Source: Hyphomonadaceae bacterium (lineage in GTDB: Bacteria; Pseudomonadota; Alphaproteobacteria; Caulobacterales; Hyphomonadaceae). Taken from it: 64,000 bases of DNA. Within the stretch, counting starts at the first letter, position 1. Each line of letters opens with the position of its first letter. The translations under genes and the position numbers were made by a program. This document shows, piece after piece, positions 63,284-64,000 of the stretch. Below the pieces are notes generated by a model that was not told the origin of the DNA, ran no database searches, and saw nothing but the letters and a program-made list of their open reading frames with translations. Location: assembly GCA_022844475.1 (NCBI GenBank), contig JALHLR010000003.1:12892-76891 (forward strand), given 5' to 3'.

Positions 63284-64000
63284 TCAGTCATCCAGCAGCG
63301 AGAGCTGCTGTTCCTTCGACGCCATGTCGTGATCGCGATCAAGCAGTGGCGTGGGGTAGTCTCCCGTAAAACAGTGGTCGGCGAATTGGGGGGCGCTGTC
63401 GTTTCGCTTGCCCTGGCCGAGGGCTTCGTAAAAGCCGCTCAGGGAGATGAAGGAGAGGCTGTCCACTTTCAGGTAGCGCTTCATCTGGTCGATAGTCATG
63501 GAGGAGGCGATCAGTTCCTCCTTCGAGGGCATGTCGATTCCGTAGAAGTCGGGGTGTTTGATCGGGGGACTGGCAACGCGGAAATGGATCTCGCTGGCGC
63601 CGGCATCGCGGATCATCTGGACGATGCGTTGCGAGGTGTTGCCGCGCACAATGCTGTCGTCGACGAGGACGACGCGCTTGCCCTCAAGGATGGGACGGTT
63701 CGGCGCGTGCTTGCGCGAGATGGAGCGCTGGCGGCCCGACTGCGTCGGCTGGATGAAGGTGCGACCGACATAATGGTTGCGGATGATGCCGAAGCCGAAG
63801 GGGATGCCGGACGCTTCCGCGTAGCCGAGGGCTGCCGGGTTGCCGCCATCGGGCACGGGGCAGATCAGGTCGGCGTCGACATGGGACTCGCGGGCCAGGA
63901 CGCGACCGAAGCGCTCGCGCGTCTCGTAGACGGACTGGCCATGCATGATCGAGTCAGGGCGGGCAAAGTAGACATATTCGAAGACGCAGGGCGTGGCGCG
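63284..64000 (-). CDS. purF: Amidophosphoribosyltransferase, 3' part
   Basis: The C-terminal 238 residues of PurF; the 5' part lies beyond the window. The PRPP-binding phosphoribosyltransferase motif is VVLVDDSIVRGNTS. Other family segments are FEYVYFARPDSIMHG, ICPVPDGGNPAALGYAEASG, LIRNHYVGRTF-type text and the C-terminal DYPTPLLDRD. It makes phosphoribosylamine from PRPP and glutamine, starting purine synthesis. It is upstream of the disrupted DHFR-family gene by 145 bp. Confidence 0.93.
   Translation of the reverse strand, partial: RATPCVFEYVYFARPDSIMHGQSVYETRERFGRVLARESHVDADLICPVPDGGNPAALGYAEASGIPFGFGIIRNHYVGRTFIQPTQSGRQRSISRKHAPNRPILEGKRVVLVDDSIVRGNTSQRIVQMIRDAGASEIHFRVASPPIKHPDFYGIDMPSKEELIASSMTIDQMKRYLKVDSLSFISLSGFYEALGQGKRNDSAPQFADHCFTGDYPTPLLDRDHDMASKEQQLSLLDD

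Overview
This 64 kb window is ordinary chromosome from a GC-rich alphaproteobacterium. The gene content points to the Caulobacterales/Hyphomonadaceae side of the class. It has an adjacent divK-pleD pair, a PodJ-like polar organiser with a perfect CtrA box and clustered GANTC (CcrM) sites upstream, petP-petR beside ilvE, a DUF2093 protein, a MidA/NDUFAF7 methyltransferase, UbiK, and a ppx-rlmE ... guaB ... rsmB-like ... guaA order. No rRNA or tRNA genes, CRISPR arrays, insertion sequences or prophage genes were seen. The placement is an inference from gene content only.

Region by region. 1-4.6 kb: the first codons of a secreted protein, a TauE/SafE exporter, and a 1170-residue PodJ-like protein (coiled coil, one membrane helix, Sel1 repeats, peptidoglycan-binding domain). 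4.8-10.9 kb: a MerR regulator followed by a beta-oxidation cluster (acyl-CoA dehydrogenase, thiolase, a small two-helix membrane protein, FadB/FadJ-type fusion) ending in a clear terminator. 10.9-16.2 kb: envelope and secreted proteins (S9 peptidase, SRPBCC protein, OmpA lipoprotein, COG3650-like lipoprotein, an uncharacterised protein). 16.2-18.0 kb: a Vsr/Dcm pair flanking a lysine-rich histone-like gene on the other strand. 18.2-26 kb: housekeeping genes (prs, terC, pgeF, midA-type, lgt, ubiK, ybjN-like, proC) plus a degenerate zinc-ribbon gene. 26-29.6 kb: petP-petR-sensor kinase, divergent from ilvE. 29.6-33.2 kb: a two-gene glycan cassette (GT4 fused to a helical domain, plus GH130). 33.3-38 kb: HIT, COG3146 acyltransferase-like, GDPD and RidA proteins, and dinB. 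38.2-42.1 kb: divK-pleD, DUF2093, an M23 peptidase and a tyrosine phosphatase. 42.5-52.5 kb: hspQ, ppx, rlmE, a beta-phosphoglucomutase-type HAD protein, guaB, MAPEG, a tandem-TIR protein, DUF3088, an RsmB-type methyltransferase, a PH-like membrane protein and guaA. 52.5-57.3 kb: an exported amidohydrolase, two paralogous tandem lipoproteins, an Spx/ArsC-like protein, a DUF6481 protein and NnrU. 57.4-64 kb: panB, a YfgM-like protein, bamB, der, an SDR, a frameshifted dihydrofolate-reductase-family gene and the 3' part of purF.

The regions most worth a second look are the stand-alone tandem-TIR protein with an inverted repeat in front of it, the GT4/GH130 cassette, the CtrA/GANTC control region of the podJ-like gene, the small membrane protein translationally coupled inside the beta-oxidation operon, and the Dcm/Vsr/lysine-rich trio. 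Small or non-canonical features include TTG starts (merR, dinB, MAPEG and RsmB-type genes), a hairpin that overlaps the ridA-family Shine-Dalgarno, and a 27-codon ORF with a very strong Shine-Dalgarno.
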